A stretch of 64,000 bases of DNA from Bacteroidales bacterium. Lineage in GTDB: Bacteria > Bacteroidota > Bacteroidia > Bacteroidales > UBA932. Shown here in pieces: positions 44,814 to 53,915 of the stretch. Both the position numbers and the translations under genes were made by a program. The DNA lies in NCBI GenBank assembly GCA_016286385.1, contig JAEESO010000003.1, positions 1-64,000 of the forward strand. Reading direction: 5' to 3'. The first letter of the stretch is position 1, and the number at the start of each line of letters is the position of its first letter. The notes beneath the pieces were generated by a model. The model did no database searches and was not told the origin of the DNA. It saw nothing but the letters and a program-made list of their open reading frames with translations.

Positions 44814-46085
44814 TTAGTCTATCCTGTCAAATCCGGTGTAAGGACGGAGGCACTCAGGGATCTCGATGTAGCCATCCTTCTGGTTGTCTTCCAGCAGGGC
44901 TGCAACTACGCGGGGCAGAGCCAGGGAGCTGCCGTTGAGGGTGTGAGCAAGCTGCATCTTGCCGTCTGCGTCCTTGTAGCGGCACTTGAGGCGGTTGGCC
45001 TGGTAGCTCTCGAAGTTGGAAACTGAGGATATCTCCAGCCAGCGGCCCTGGGCTGCGCTCCAGAGTTCAAAGTCATAGGTGATGGCCGATGTGAAGCTCA
45101 TATCACCGCCGCAGAGCCTGAGGATGCGGTACTTGAGGCCTAGTTCGTTCACAAGGCTCTCCACGTGCGCCACCATCTCATCAAGGGCTGCATAGCTGTT
45201 TTCCGGCTTCTCCACGCGCACGATCTCAACCTTGTCAAACTGGTGAAGGCGGTTGAGGCCGCGGACGTCCTTGCCGTAGGAACCGGCCTCACGGCGGAAG
45301 CAGGGAGTGTATGCGGTAAGCTTCTGGGGGAAGTCATCGGCACCAAGTATAACGTCACGGAAGATATTGGTGACGGGAACCTCTGCGGTGGGGACCATGT
45401 AGAAATTGTCTACGGTGGCGTGGTACATCTGGCCTTCCTTGTCAGGGAGCTGGCCGGTGCCAAAACCTGAAGCGGCGTTTACCATCACAGGGGGCTCAAC
45501 CTCCTTGTATCCGGCCGCAGTGTTGCGGTCCAGGAAGTAGTTGATAAGTGCCCTCTGGAGCTTTGCGCCCTTGCCCTTATAGACGGGGAAACCGGCGCCG
45601 GTGATCTTTACGCCAAGGTCGAAGTCAATGATGTCATACTTCTTTGCAAGTTCCCAGTGGGGAAGGGCGTTTTCAGGAAGCTGAACCTCGGGGCCTCCCA
45701 TCTTCACAACCAGGTTATCCTCTGCACCTGCTCCTTCCGGAACAAGGTCACAGGGAAGATTGGGAAGGAGGACAAGTTTGTCCTGGAGGGCTGCGGCGTT
45801 TTCATCGGCCTCGGCCAGGAGTTCCTGAGAACGTGCCTTGAGGGCTGCAACCTCTGCCTTTGCGGCCTCTGCCTCTTCCTTCTTTCCGGCCTTCATGAGG
45901 GCTCCGATTTCTGCGGCTGCCTTCTTCTGCTTGCCAAGGAGGGCGTCAGATTCCTGCTGGATGGCTTTACGGCGGTCATCCATCGCTATTACGTCCGCAA
46001 CAATCTCACGGGCGTCGAAATGCTTTTTTGCAAGTTTCCGGATCACGAGTTCCGGATCTTCGCGTAAGGTTTTGAGTGTAAGCAT
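44814..46085 (-). CDS. serS: Seryl-tRNA synthetase
   Basis: A 423-residue class II synthetase. N-terminal coiled-coil arm (about 25-105) that grips the long variable arm of tRNA-Ser, then motif 2 FRREAGSYGKDVRGLNRLHQF and motif 3 NGSSLALPRVVAALLED. ATG 46085 is used; the upstream extension would begin at TTG. A TATTATTG sequence just upstream may act as its promoter. Confidence 0.96.
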   Translation of the reverse strand: MLTLKTLREDPELVIRKLAKKHFDAREIVADVIAMDDRRKAIQQESDALLGKQKKAAAEIGALMKAGKKEEAEAAKAEVAALKARSQELLAEADENAAALQDKLVLLPNLPCDLVPEGAGAEDNLVVKMGGPEVQLPENALPHWELAKKYDIIDFDLGVKITGAGFPVYKGKGAKLQRALINYFLDRNTAAGYKEVEPPVMVNAASGFGTGQLPDKEGQMYHATVDNFYMVPTAEVPVTNIFRDVILGADDFPQKLTAYTPCFRREAGSYGKDVRGLNRLHQFDKVEIVRVEKPENSYAALDEMVAHVESLVNELGLKYRILRLCGGDMSFTSAITYDFELWSAAQGRWLEISSVSNFESYQANRLKCRYKDADGKMQLAHTLNGSSLALPRVVAALLEDNQKDGYIEIPECLRPYTGFDRID

Positions 46086-46099
46086 ATTTTTCAATAATA

Positions 46100-46125
46100 A
46101 AGGAGGACCGTACTAGTCCTCCTTG
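46100..46125 (-). terminator. Terminator of rplU-rpmA
   Basis: AAGGAGGAC pairs with GTCCTCCTT around TAGTACG (minus strand), followed by an AT-rich tail. It sits between rpmA and serS. Confidence 0.75.
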
Positions 46126-46145
46126 ATTAACTGTTTCCCCAGCGG

Positions 46146-46406
46146 CTAGTTCTCAAAGGGAACTACGCTCACGAAGGATTTGTCGTCACGCTTGCGGGTG
46201 AACTTGACAGTGCCGTCAATAAGGGCATAAAGGGTGTGATCCTTGCCCATACCCACATTAAGACCAGGGTTGTGCTGAGTACCGCGCTGACGCACGATAA
46301 TGTTTCCTGCCTTTACGACCTCTGCGCCGAACTTCTTGATGCCAAGACGTTTGGAATGACTCTCACGGCCGTTCTTTGAACTGGATTGACCTTTCTTGTG
46401 TGCCAT
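46146..46406 (-). CDS. rpmA: 50S ribosomal protein L27
   Basis: 86 residues. [20 protein letters not shown] reaches the peptidyl transferase centre in the ribosome. Typical length. 20 bases after rplU. Confidence 0.97.
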   Translation of the reverse strand: MAHKKGQSSSKNGRESHSKRLGIKKFGAEVVKAGNIIVRQRGTQHNPGLNVGMGKDHTLYALIDGTVKFTRKRDDKSFVSVVPFEN

Positions 46407-46426
46407 AATCTTCTGTCTTTAAAAAG

Positions 46427-46738
46427 TTAAGCGATAGCGTCGATGTGGATCTTGGTGAGCTTCTGACGGTGACCGTTCAGAGTCTGGAATCCCTTGCGAC
46501 GGATTTTCTTGAATACGAGCACTTTCTTTGCTTTGGCGTCATCGTCAAGGACGGTAGCCTTCACAACTGCTCCCTCTACATACGGAGTTCCAACCTTTAC
46601 GGCGCCTTCTGCATCAATGAGAAGAACCTTGTTGAACTCTACGGATTCTCCGTTCTTTGCCTGGAGGCGGTTTACGAAGATATCCATTCCAGCCTCAACT
46701 TTGAACTGCTGGCTTGCAATGTCTACGATTGCGTACAT
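46427..46738 (-). CDS. rplU: 50S ribosomal protein L21
   Basis: 103 residues, with VFKKIRRKGFQTLNGHRQKLTKIHI typical of L21. First gene of rplU-rpmA, behind a perfect promoter and a leader of about 85 bases. Confidence 0.97.
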   Translation of the reverse strand: MYAIVDIASQQFKVEAGMDIFVNRLQAKNGESVEFNKVLLIDAEGAVKVGTPYVEGAVVKATVLDDDAKAKKVLVFKKIRRKGFQTLNGHRQKLTKIHIDAIA

Positions 46739-46823
46739 TGTACTAAAAAACTTATTAAAAGTTTGAGCCTGAGGCGTCTGGACCTTCCCAGCACTTACTC
46801 TGCCTTTCAGCCGTTAAAATTTG
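46739..46823 (-). promoter_or_regulatory. 5' leader of rplU-rpmA with a possible attenuator
   Basis: About 85 bases between predicted start and ATG. Just before the gene, AAACTT-TTAAT-AAGTTT-TTT could form a weak terminator, and the upstream GC-rich part could form alternative pairs. Ribosomal-protein autoregulation is a reasonable but unproven reading. Confidence 0.35.
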
Positions 46824-46829
46824 GGACTG

Positions 46830-46860
46830 CAAAGATACGCATTTTTCCGTGAAATCCAAA
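46830..46860 (-). promoter_or_regulatory. Promoter of rplU-rpmA
   Basis: Minus-strand TTTG (46860-46857), 19 bases, TATCTTTG (46837-46830). Confidence 0.85.
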
Positions 46861-46898
46861 TAATTCTCGAAGAGATTGTAATTCCGGTAATAAAACAC

Positions 46899-46906
46899 TA
46901 TATTTG
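46899..46906 (+). promoter_or_regulatory. -7 box of the RHS locus
   Basis: TATATTTG with an upstream TTG at roughly -33. It lies 28 bases before the ATG at 46934, so the RHS gene probably has its own constitutive promoter. Confidence 0.6.
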
Positions 46907-46933
46907 GATTGTCAACGTCTTTTTCATCCTGCC

Positions 46934-49900
46934 ATGCAACCCGCTATCACAAAGAGAGTCCCAAAACTTTTATCATTGCTGCTATTGCTTGGGCTTCCCG
47001 GCGGTTACCTTTTTGGTCAGGATCTTCCAATCTTACCCGAGCCGGAGGGAATCTTGGAGCCTCCGGCGGGGATATCGGAGCGCCCGAATATGGCTTCGCT
47101 ACCACAGGTATTTACTCCCGAGGCAGCCAGTCTGGGAGAATATGGCAAAGTACCGGTCAATTATTTCAACGGCCTACCCAACATTACTATTCCTCTCACT
47201 GAACTCAAGGGAAAGAATTACAATCTTCCAGTATATCTGTCCTACCATGCCGGCGGCAACAAGCCGGACGAGCATGCCGGCCCGGTAGGATTGGGCTGGA
47301 GCCTTCGTGCTGGTGGTTGTATCAACAGAGTGGTTAATGGCTTGAAGGATGAATACAGCTATGATGAGTTGTTCTTTTATAATCAGACGCATCATTACAA
47401 TGACAGCCAGCCTATTATAGTTCCAAATATGGATGCGCCTCCAGAGGGGCCGCCTACTGTAAACCCGGAATTGCCGCTTTATGACGGCCCCGGTCTCTTT
47501 TATAACTGGCTTTATTACCACAATACGGATTGGAGTAACCCGGTCAATCTTAATTCATTCGCCATCAACGACACTCCTCTGGATTATGAGCCGGACGAGT
47601 TTATAGTGAATATTGACGGATTAAATGCATCATTTTACTTTGACGGTCCCAATGGAATCAGAATCGTTTCCCAGACGGCCGAAGAGTTCAGCGTAAGTTA
47701 TGAACTTGACAGGAAAGAAGACCCGGTCCGTTTATACACAAAAGGCCCCAGTCACCTTGACGCCAATCTGTTCACATATATCAAGACCCTTACCTTGTAC
47801 AAGGGTGACGGAGTCAGATACACATTCGGGAACAGCCTTGACAACATTGAGTTCAGTTATCAGCAGGACACTCTTTTGAGCGCCCAGCGTCTTGTGGGTG
47901 CCGCCAACACCTGGTATCTTAGCCAGATAGCTTATCCTGGCGGGGAAACGATTGATTTCACCTACGAGAAACACGGCTTCCCGATTGTCAAGACAGACGT
48001 CCATTCAAAGCTCTGGGTACATTGTACGGACATCAGTACCCTTTCCGGGCAGTCATTTTACCGCACTGACGAGTATTATACCAACGAGTCCAATTACAGT
48101 AATCTCACCCTTACAATACTGAACCCATCTTACCTGACCAGGGTTGAGAACAGTATGTCCGGGGACTATCTTGACTTTCATATATGGAAGACGGACGAAC
48201 TTGAATCCGATGTAACCCAGGCGGAATTCACTCATCTTATGGGAGGGATGTCAGGTCTTAACATCTACACCTTCCTCAATGAGGAGAACTACCATATGGG
48301 TGTGACGGACATCATCGGCCCTACAAGCATTATCAGCCTGCACTACCGAGGACTGGAGCGAATGCAGGAATATATGCAAGGCAACATTGTTCCAAATAAC
48401 GTTGTGGTCAATCCTGATTATCCCGGGCCCAAGCCGCGCCTGCGTTTGGACAAGGTATGCTTCCGTCAATTGACACATGGAGAATATGACCGGGAATACC
48501 GGTTTTCCTATGACACGCTCTCCCTTCCTCCCAGCTACCACAGCAAGTTTACGGATCATTGGGGATACTATACCAGACGTCATTATATGGACGTACTGGC
48601 AAACAGGACATATGAGTCAGATAACTTCTACAAATACTCTCTCAATGACACGATGGACGTCCGCCGCGCCGCCGATCCCGAATACATGCAGGCGGAGATT
48701 CTGAGGGAAATCACTTACCCTACGGGTGGCGTGAGGAAGTTCAAATATGAACCTCATACATATAACCTTATTGCCAGCTGCTTCAATCCGGTTACACAAC
48801 AGTTTGATATTACAACACGTAATAATCCCGGTATGGCCGGAGGACTCAGGATCAAGTCTATCACGGATTCTCTGTCGGCAACGTCGGTCAGGCAGCGCAC
48901 GTTCACATACAACAACTCAGGCATTCTTTCCGGCAAGCCGCTGTACGGCGCCATCGGCCGCAGCCGGATAACACAGTCGTACCAGGATCCGGGCTTTTTC
49001 AATGACCCGATCAGCCTGGAGATAGGTTTTACAGACGTGCAGTACCGTATCGGCAGTGAACGCATAATAAACCAGCTGTCCCCGACTTCCGGCAACCACG
49101 TGACCTACGGCAGCGTTACTGAGACATTTGCCGATGGCAGCAGCACCACTTATCATTACAGCGACCACACCACCGTGCCGGACCAGGAACCTCAATGGAC
49201 CGAGTCCAATATCAACTGCTCCCTGCTTCAGGACCCGGTGACCTCAATGCAACTTGGAAGGGGGCTTCTTACAGGGGTTGATTACAGAGACAGTCAAGGC
49301 AATCTGGTGCGGCGTGATACTATGACTTACGCTCAACCGTCCGATACTCAGTATTTGCTTGCTATCAGTAAAAGCAATCCTGCCCCAAGCGGTGTACTGA
49401 AGAGAATCTCGGTAAACCGTATAGCGTATTACCATCCCGCATTGCTGTCAAAAACTACAACCACGTGGCTGGAAGACGGCAGTGCGCCGATCACGGAAAC
49501 CGAGACATATTCATATAACAGCCACAGGAGGATAGAATCACGGACCCGTGCAAGGGAAGATGACTCTGAATCTGAGCTCTATACCTATGCGGAGGACCTT
49601 GGGTCTGTGAACTATTCACTTATGTCATCTTCCAACAACGGCGGCCGGCTTGTCGAGAAGCTGACACTTCGCGGCGGGAAGGTGACAGGCGCATCGCTCA
49701 CCACCTGGAGATACAACCAGGGCTCGGACTCGTGGGTCCCGGACTCCGTTTTTGTGGCAGGGCTGAGCGCTCCTGTTCAATCCTCCCAATGGGTATGGTA
49801 CAATGGCCTGACCCGTTCACCACGTTACGGTACATTACCCGAGTTGTCATTCGTCAGCTATGACACTCACGGTAATATCACTGAGGCCGTAGACCGTGCC

Positions 49901-52900
49901 GGGCATCACTCTTATTTAACCTGGGACTCCTCGGGAATGAAACTTCTGACATTCTCACGAGGCTGCCTTCAGGAATCATACACATACACTTTCCCCGGGC
50001 TGCTTGGGTCGGTGACAGATTCAAGGGGCATTGCCAAATCGTACAGTTATGACTGGAACCGCAGGTTGGAGTCTGTATGTGACTACGCCGGGAATACGGA
50101 GGTGTCATATCAGTATCTCTACCAAGCTCCTTCCGGGGTGCTCTCCGTAAAAAACGCGGTGCTTAAGAATCGCTACCTCTCGGCCGACGGCACCTCCTTT
50201 TACACGGAGGAAACCAGATACGACGGTTTTGGGCGGAAATCGGCATTCATCCAGATAAATGCCTCCACGTTGGGGAATAACATTGTCAGGGATTACATCT
50301 ATGATAATAAGGGCCGGTTAACCAGGACAAGTATACCATATACTACAAGGACCTCGCCGCCCCCAGCCAGTGTATATCCGTATTCCGAGGTCGTCTACGA
50401 CTCCACTCCTTTGGACAGGATAACCAAGGAGTACGGCCCCGGCGCCGACTGGCGCCCCGGAGATCATTCCGTACGCTATTCATATCTGTCAAACACACGT
50501 TATAGCAACTCGGCCCGGTTTTGCCGCCGTTACACCGTCTCATACGGGCTGGACGGAGCGGCTATCATCGATAAAAGGTCTTTCTGGCCCGCCGGGACGC
50601 TTGAGGTGTTGAAGACTACCAATGAGGACGGCGCCGTCTCGTATTCATATAAGGACATGTGGGGGCAGGAAGTCCTCCGGCGCGAGGAAGGATTGGATAC
50701 TTATTACGTATATGACGGTATGGGCCGATTGACAGCAGTATTGCCTCCAAGTCTTTCTGCTGTACTTGATACGGCTGAAGGTAGTATAATAAGCGAATCG
50801 GGATGTCCTGCAATTGGTTATTACGCCTACCTGTACCGCTATGACAGCCGTGGCCGATGCATAGCAAAACGGTTGCCGGGGTGTGAATGGGTTTATTTTG
50901 TGTACGATGAGGACGACCATGTCGTCTTTGAGCAGGACGGCAATGACCGCGCGGCAGGGAGATGGAAGTTCACATTGACGGACTCCAATGGCCGAGAGTG
51001 TCTTAAAGGAACTGTCAGCGGTCAGCTTCTGGATCCTTTTGCCAACCCCTTGGAGGGCCTGACACTTGAAGTCTCCCGTTCATATCCCCTGGTCAGCGAG
51101 GGTATGTACGGTTATACGCTGTCCGGCTATACGCTGTCCAACCCGGAGATTCTCACCGTTCATTGGTGGGACGACTATTCTTTCCTTGGGAAATGGACTG
51201 TCCCGGGTGCGAATGACGTGTCGGTCATGTATGTCCAACCTTTGTCAAACGAGCCGTATGGCACGGCATATTCCGTTTCTTCAACCGGATTGCAGACGGG
51301 AGCGTTGAATAAAGTGCTTGGCACTGACGCCGGGAATAATTATCTCTGGAGCGTGAATTACTATGACGAGAAAGGCCGGGTTGTTCAGTCCAAGAGCAAT
51401 CACCTCACAGGAAGGAGAATCTCTTCCCGATACGGTTATGATTTCGCCGGGAATCTGACTGCCGGTGAAAGCTCCTATTGTAGTTCAGGACAGAGCATTT
51501 TGTCTGAGTGTTATACATATAGCTACGATAACTGCGAGCGCCCCCTTCAGACTGCTCACAGTGTCAATGGCGCTTCTCCTGTCATACTCAAGAACTTGAG
51601 TTATGACAGTGTGGGGCGTGTCCGGGCAGACAGCCGGAACGGAAACACGGCTTTGAACACGTTGTATTCATATAACAGCCGTGACTGGCTCATCTCCCTT
51701 GGCGTTGGCGCAAACGGCAGCACATTCTCCGAGAGCCTGAACTATCAGTCTTCGGCCGATACGCTATTCACACCCCGTTGGGGCGGCGATATTGCATTGC
51801 AGGAGTGGTCTTTGGCGGCCTCGGCCGATACGTCTTCCCACAAGTACCGTTTTGTCTATGATAATCATTCCCGATTGTTGCAGGCCAGACATACTTCAAC
51901 GGATACCACTTACCGATTCACAAGGCAATACACATATGACAATGAGGGAAACATTCTCACATTATATGATGCACAGAATGTGTATGCGTTCACTTATGAA
52001 GGAAACCGTTTGACACTATATGGCCTTGATCCTTACTCAATGGTGGTTAATCTTAGCGATGAGTTTATTGAACCCGGCGCGGAGTTTGCAGAGCCGGAGC
52101 CGGAACCCGAGCCAGGTATTCCGGATCCGTTAATTCCCGACCCATTTGTTCCCGAGCCGGAACCGGTAATTGAGCCGGAACAATTGTTGCCGGACTATCT
52201 GTATGACGCGTGCGGCAACATGACTGCGGCGTGGGCCCAGGGAATACAAAGCATTGGCTACAACATCCTGAACCTCCCGCAGCAAGTGGTGAGAACCGGC
52301 ACGGATGCCCAGACTGTCCGCATCTTGTACTCGGCAGACGGAGTGAAGCTGAAAAGGACAGTAAACTCACAGTCCGATCCTCATCCGACTTCCACAAGGA
52401 CATATCTCGGGCCGCTTATCATGGAGGGTAGCTTGCCTTCAATGCTGCTGGTGGAAGTGGGCTACGTAACGTTCCAATCGGTCGGCGGTAATATCGCAGG
52501 GGTATATCATTTCTTCGTCACGGACCATCAGGGTAATATAAGGGCCATAGTGGATGAAAATGGTTCAATAGAGAAGATATACCATTACGATCCTTATGGT
52601 GAAGTTGTGTATGAAAGTTTCAGTGACGGCCCTGTAAACAACTACAAGTACTCCGGAAAGGAGTGGGATGACAAGCAGAAAGCCTACGATTTCTCCGCCC
52701 GTATGTATATGCCGGGAATAGCCCGTTTCACCACGATGGATCAGTTATGTGAGAAGGATCCCGGCCATAGCCCATATCTCTACTGTGCCGGGAATCCTGT
52801 GAATCTAGTGGATCCGGATGGGAAAGTACCAAGGATATATATTCAGAAAAATAGCTTCCCAGGACACGCTTTTATAACCACGGGAGAAGGTAAGAGTACA

Positions 52901-53392
52901 ACCGTTTATACATATGGGAGATATGGTGCTCTTTATCCAGTCTCGTCTGGCATAACAATGGGCCGATTTAATCCAACAGGAGAGGGAGTATTAGGTATTT
53001 TGAAGGATTCTTCAGCAGAGTCTTATCTTCAGAATACATTAGAAGAGGGGGCTTTTGAAATATATGAACTCCCCAATGGGAATGAAGGTCGGATTGATTC
53101 TTTTTTTGAAGCACAATTCAATACCGGAAGTTCACCAACAAATGAGGCGAAATCAATGTTCGATAATCCGAATTATCGGGTAATAGATAACTATAACGTT
53201 TTTAATAATAACTGTGTAACTACTACAAAGGAAGCAGCCAATGTTGGTGGAGTTGATATTCAGTCGGAATCCATTTCTCCAAAACGGTTTGGCAAAGATT
53301 TATCCAATCAAAACGCGAGAGGGCGAGAGGTTCAAGCAATTTCTGACCCAGTAGTTTTTCTCAAAGACCTCTTATCTAAATTCCATGAATAG
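46934..53392 (+). CDS. Secreted RHS/YD-repeat protein with variable C-terminal toxin-like domain
   Basis: 2,152 residues from the ATG at 46934. Signal peptide (ITKRVPKLLSLLLLLGLPGG...FGQ). The N-terminal part (about 40-950) has SpvB-like features (VPVNYFNGLPNITIPL). From about 980 on, YD repeats dominate. A Pro/Glu-rich insert (about 1723-1765) interrupts them. The RHS hyperconserved core ends with YDFSARMYMPGIARF...SPYLYCAGNPVNLVDPDG (to about 1972). The last about 190 residues are unrelated: H1988 in GHAFITTG and C2104 in NNCVTTT suggest a permuted papain-like/NlpC-type fold (numbering from an in-frame ATG ten codons earlier). Overlaps the next gene by 8 bases. Confidence 0.9.
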   Translation: MQPAITKRVPKLLSLLLLLGLPGGYLFGQDLPILPEPEGILEPPAGISERPNMASLPQVFTPEAASLGEYGKVPVNYFNGLPNITIPLTELKGKNYNLPVYLSYHAGGNKPDEHAGPVGLGWSLRAGGCINRVVNGLKDEYSYDELFFYNQTHHYNDSQPIIVPNMDAPPEGPPTVNPELPLYDGPGLFYNWLYYHNTDWSNPVNLNSFAINDTPLDYEPDEFIVNIDGLNASFYFDGPNGIRIVSQTAEEFSVSYELDRKEDPVRLYTKGPSHLDANLFTYIKTLTLYKGDGVRYTFGNSLDNIEFSYQQDTLLSAQRLVGAANTWYLSQIAYPGGETIDFTYEKHGFPIVKTDVHSKLWVHCTDISTLSGQSFYRTDEYYTNESNYSNLTLTILNPSYLTRVENSMSGDYLDFHIWKTDELESDVTQAEFTHLMGGMSGLNIYTFLNEENYHMGVTDIIGPTSIISLHYRGLERMQEYMQGNIVPNNVVVNPDYPGPKPRLRLDKVCFRQLTHGEYDREYRFSYDTLSLPPSYHSKFTDHWGYYTRRHYMDVLANRTYESDNFYKYSLNDTMDVRRAADPEYMQAEILREITYPTGGVRKFKYEPHTYNLIASCFNPVTQQFDITTRNNPGMAGGLRIKSITDSLSATSVRQRTFTYNNSGILSGKPLYGAIGRSRITQSYQDPGFFNDPISLEIGFTDVQYRIGSERIINQLSPTSGNHVTYGSVTETFADGSSTTYHYSDHTTVPDQEPQWTESNINCSLLQDPVTSMQLGRGLLTGVDYRDSQGNLVRRDTMTYAQPSDTQYLLAISKSNPAPSGVLKRISVNRIAYYHPALLSKTTTTWLEDGSAPITETETYSYNSHRRIESRTRAREDDSESELYTYAEDLGSVNYSLMSSSNNGGRLVEKLTLRGGKVTGASLTTWRYNQGSDSWVPDSVFVAGLSAPVQSSQWVWYNGLTRSPRYGTLPELSFVSYDTHGNITEAVDRAGHHSYLTWDSSGMKLLTFSRGCLQESYTYTFPGLLGSVTDSRGIAKSYSYDWNRRLESVCDYAGNTEVSYQYLYQAPSGVLSVKNAVLKNRYLSADGTSFYTEETRYDGFGRKSAFIQINASTLGNNIVRDYIYDNKGRLTRTSIPYTTRTSPPPASVYPYSEVVYDSTPLDRITKEYGPGADWRPGDHSVRYSYLSNTRYSNSARFCRRYTVSYGLDGAAIIDKRSFWPAGTLEVLKTTNEDGAVSYSYKDMWGQEVLRREEGLDTYYVYDGMGRLTAVLPPSLSAVLDTAEGSIISESGCPAIGYYAYLYRYDSRGRCIAKRLPGCEWVYFVYDEDDHVVFEQDGNDRAAGRWKFTLTDSNGRECLKGTVSGQLLDPFANPLEGLTLEVSRSYPLVSEGMYGYTLSGYTLSNPEILTVHWWDDYSFLGKWTVPGANDVSVMYVQPLSNEPYGTAYSVSSTGLQTGALNKVLGTDAGNNYLWSVNYYDEKGRVVQSKSNHLTGRRISSRYGYDFAGNLTAGESSYCSSGQSILSECYTYSYDNCERPLQTAHSVNGASPVILKNLSYDSVGRVRADSRNGNTALNTLYSYNSRDWLISLGVGANGSTFSESLNYQSSADTLFTPRWGGDIALQEWSLAASADTSSHKYRFVYDNHSRLLQARHTSTDTTYRFTRQYTYDNEGNILTLYDAQNVYAFTYEGNRLTLYGLDPYSMVVNLSDEFIEPGAEFAEPEPEPEPGIPDPLIPDPFVPEPEPVIEPEQLLPDYLYDACGNMTAAWAQGIQSIGYNILNLPQQVVRTGTDAQTVRILYSADGVKLKRTVNSQSDPHPTSTRTYLGPLIMEGSLPSMLLVEVGYVTFQSVGGNIAGVYHFFVTDHQGNIRAIVDENGSIEKIYHYDPYGEVVYESFSDGPVNNYKYSGKEWDDKQKAYDFSARMYMPGIARFTTMDQLCEKDPGHSPYLYCAGNPVNLVDPDGKVPRIYIQKNSFPGHAFITTGEGKSTTVYTYGRYGALYPVSSGITMGRFNPTGEGVLGILKDSSAESYLQNTLEEGAFEIYELPNGNEGRIDSFFEAQFNTGSSPTNEAKSMFDNPNYRVIDNYNVFNNNCVTTTKEAANVGGVDIQSESISPKRFGKDLSNQNARGREVQAISDPVVFLKDLLSKFHE
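52670..52821 (+). repeat. RHS junction repeat, resident copy
   Basis: 152 bp encoding the end of the RHS core. Direct repeat of 53914-54065 with 134 of 152 bases identical by hand alignment, same reading frame. Confidence 0.92.
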
Positions 53393-53915
53393 CATAAAGA
53401 CAAAACGCGGATTTTGGAGTATAGTGATTGTTGTTCTATATATTCTATTGTCTCTATACTTGTGCCTAATGCTCTCCATTATTGAGAAGTATGACATGAA
53501 TATGTTCTACAATCTCCATTCTACCGGAAATGTTTCTATAAGTTATGATGACTGTTCACTATCCTATACGAAAGTACCTTGCTTCATACTTACGCTAGTG
53601 GTAATCTTGTGTTGCTTTGTTTTGCGACAAATGCACTGTTTGCCCGGTAGAATACAGCACTTAGTGACATGGACTGCATTTGTAATTATAGGCATTTTCA
53701 ATGTTTATATGGTCTTGGTTACTTTGATAATCAATAGCCATCTTTATGTGAAAGGAGATACTGATTACCTATCTACCGTTACGCATCTTGAATGTCCGAT
53801 TATACTATTGTATGACATTATAACACTTTTGGTAATTTTAATAGGAAAGTCTGCAACTCCTAGTAATAATGAAAAAGCAAAAAGACCTGGAGAAATATCA
53901 GAGGAAACTAGCTGA
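53385..53915 (+). CDS. Four-TM protein, candidate immunity to the RHS C-terminal domain
   Basis: 176 residues; four hydrophobic helices (about 11-34, 66-84, 93-116, 137-155). No recognised family. Its start overlaps the RHS stop (ATGAATAG), and its AT-rich composition matches the toxin-like tail rather than the RHS core. Position directly after a variable CT is where immunity genes sit. A membrane location would suit a toxin acting in the periplasm or on the membrane. Role inferred from position only. Confidence 0.6.
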   Translation: MNSIKTKRGFWSIVIVVLYILLSLYLCLMLSIIEKYDMNMFYNLHSTGNVSISYDDCSLSYTKVPCFILTLVVILCCFVLRQMHCLPGRIQHLVTWTAFVIIGIFNVYMVLVTLIINSHLYVKGDTDYLSTVTHLECPIILLYDIITLLVILIGKSATPSNNEKAKRPGEISEETS

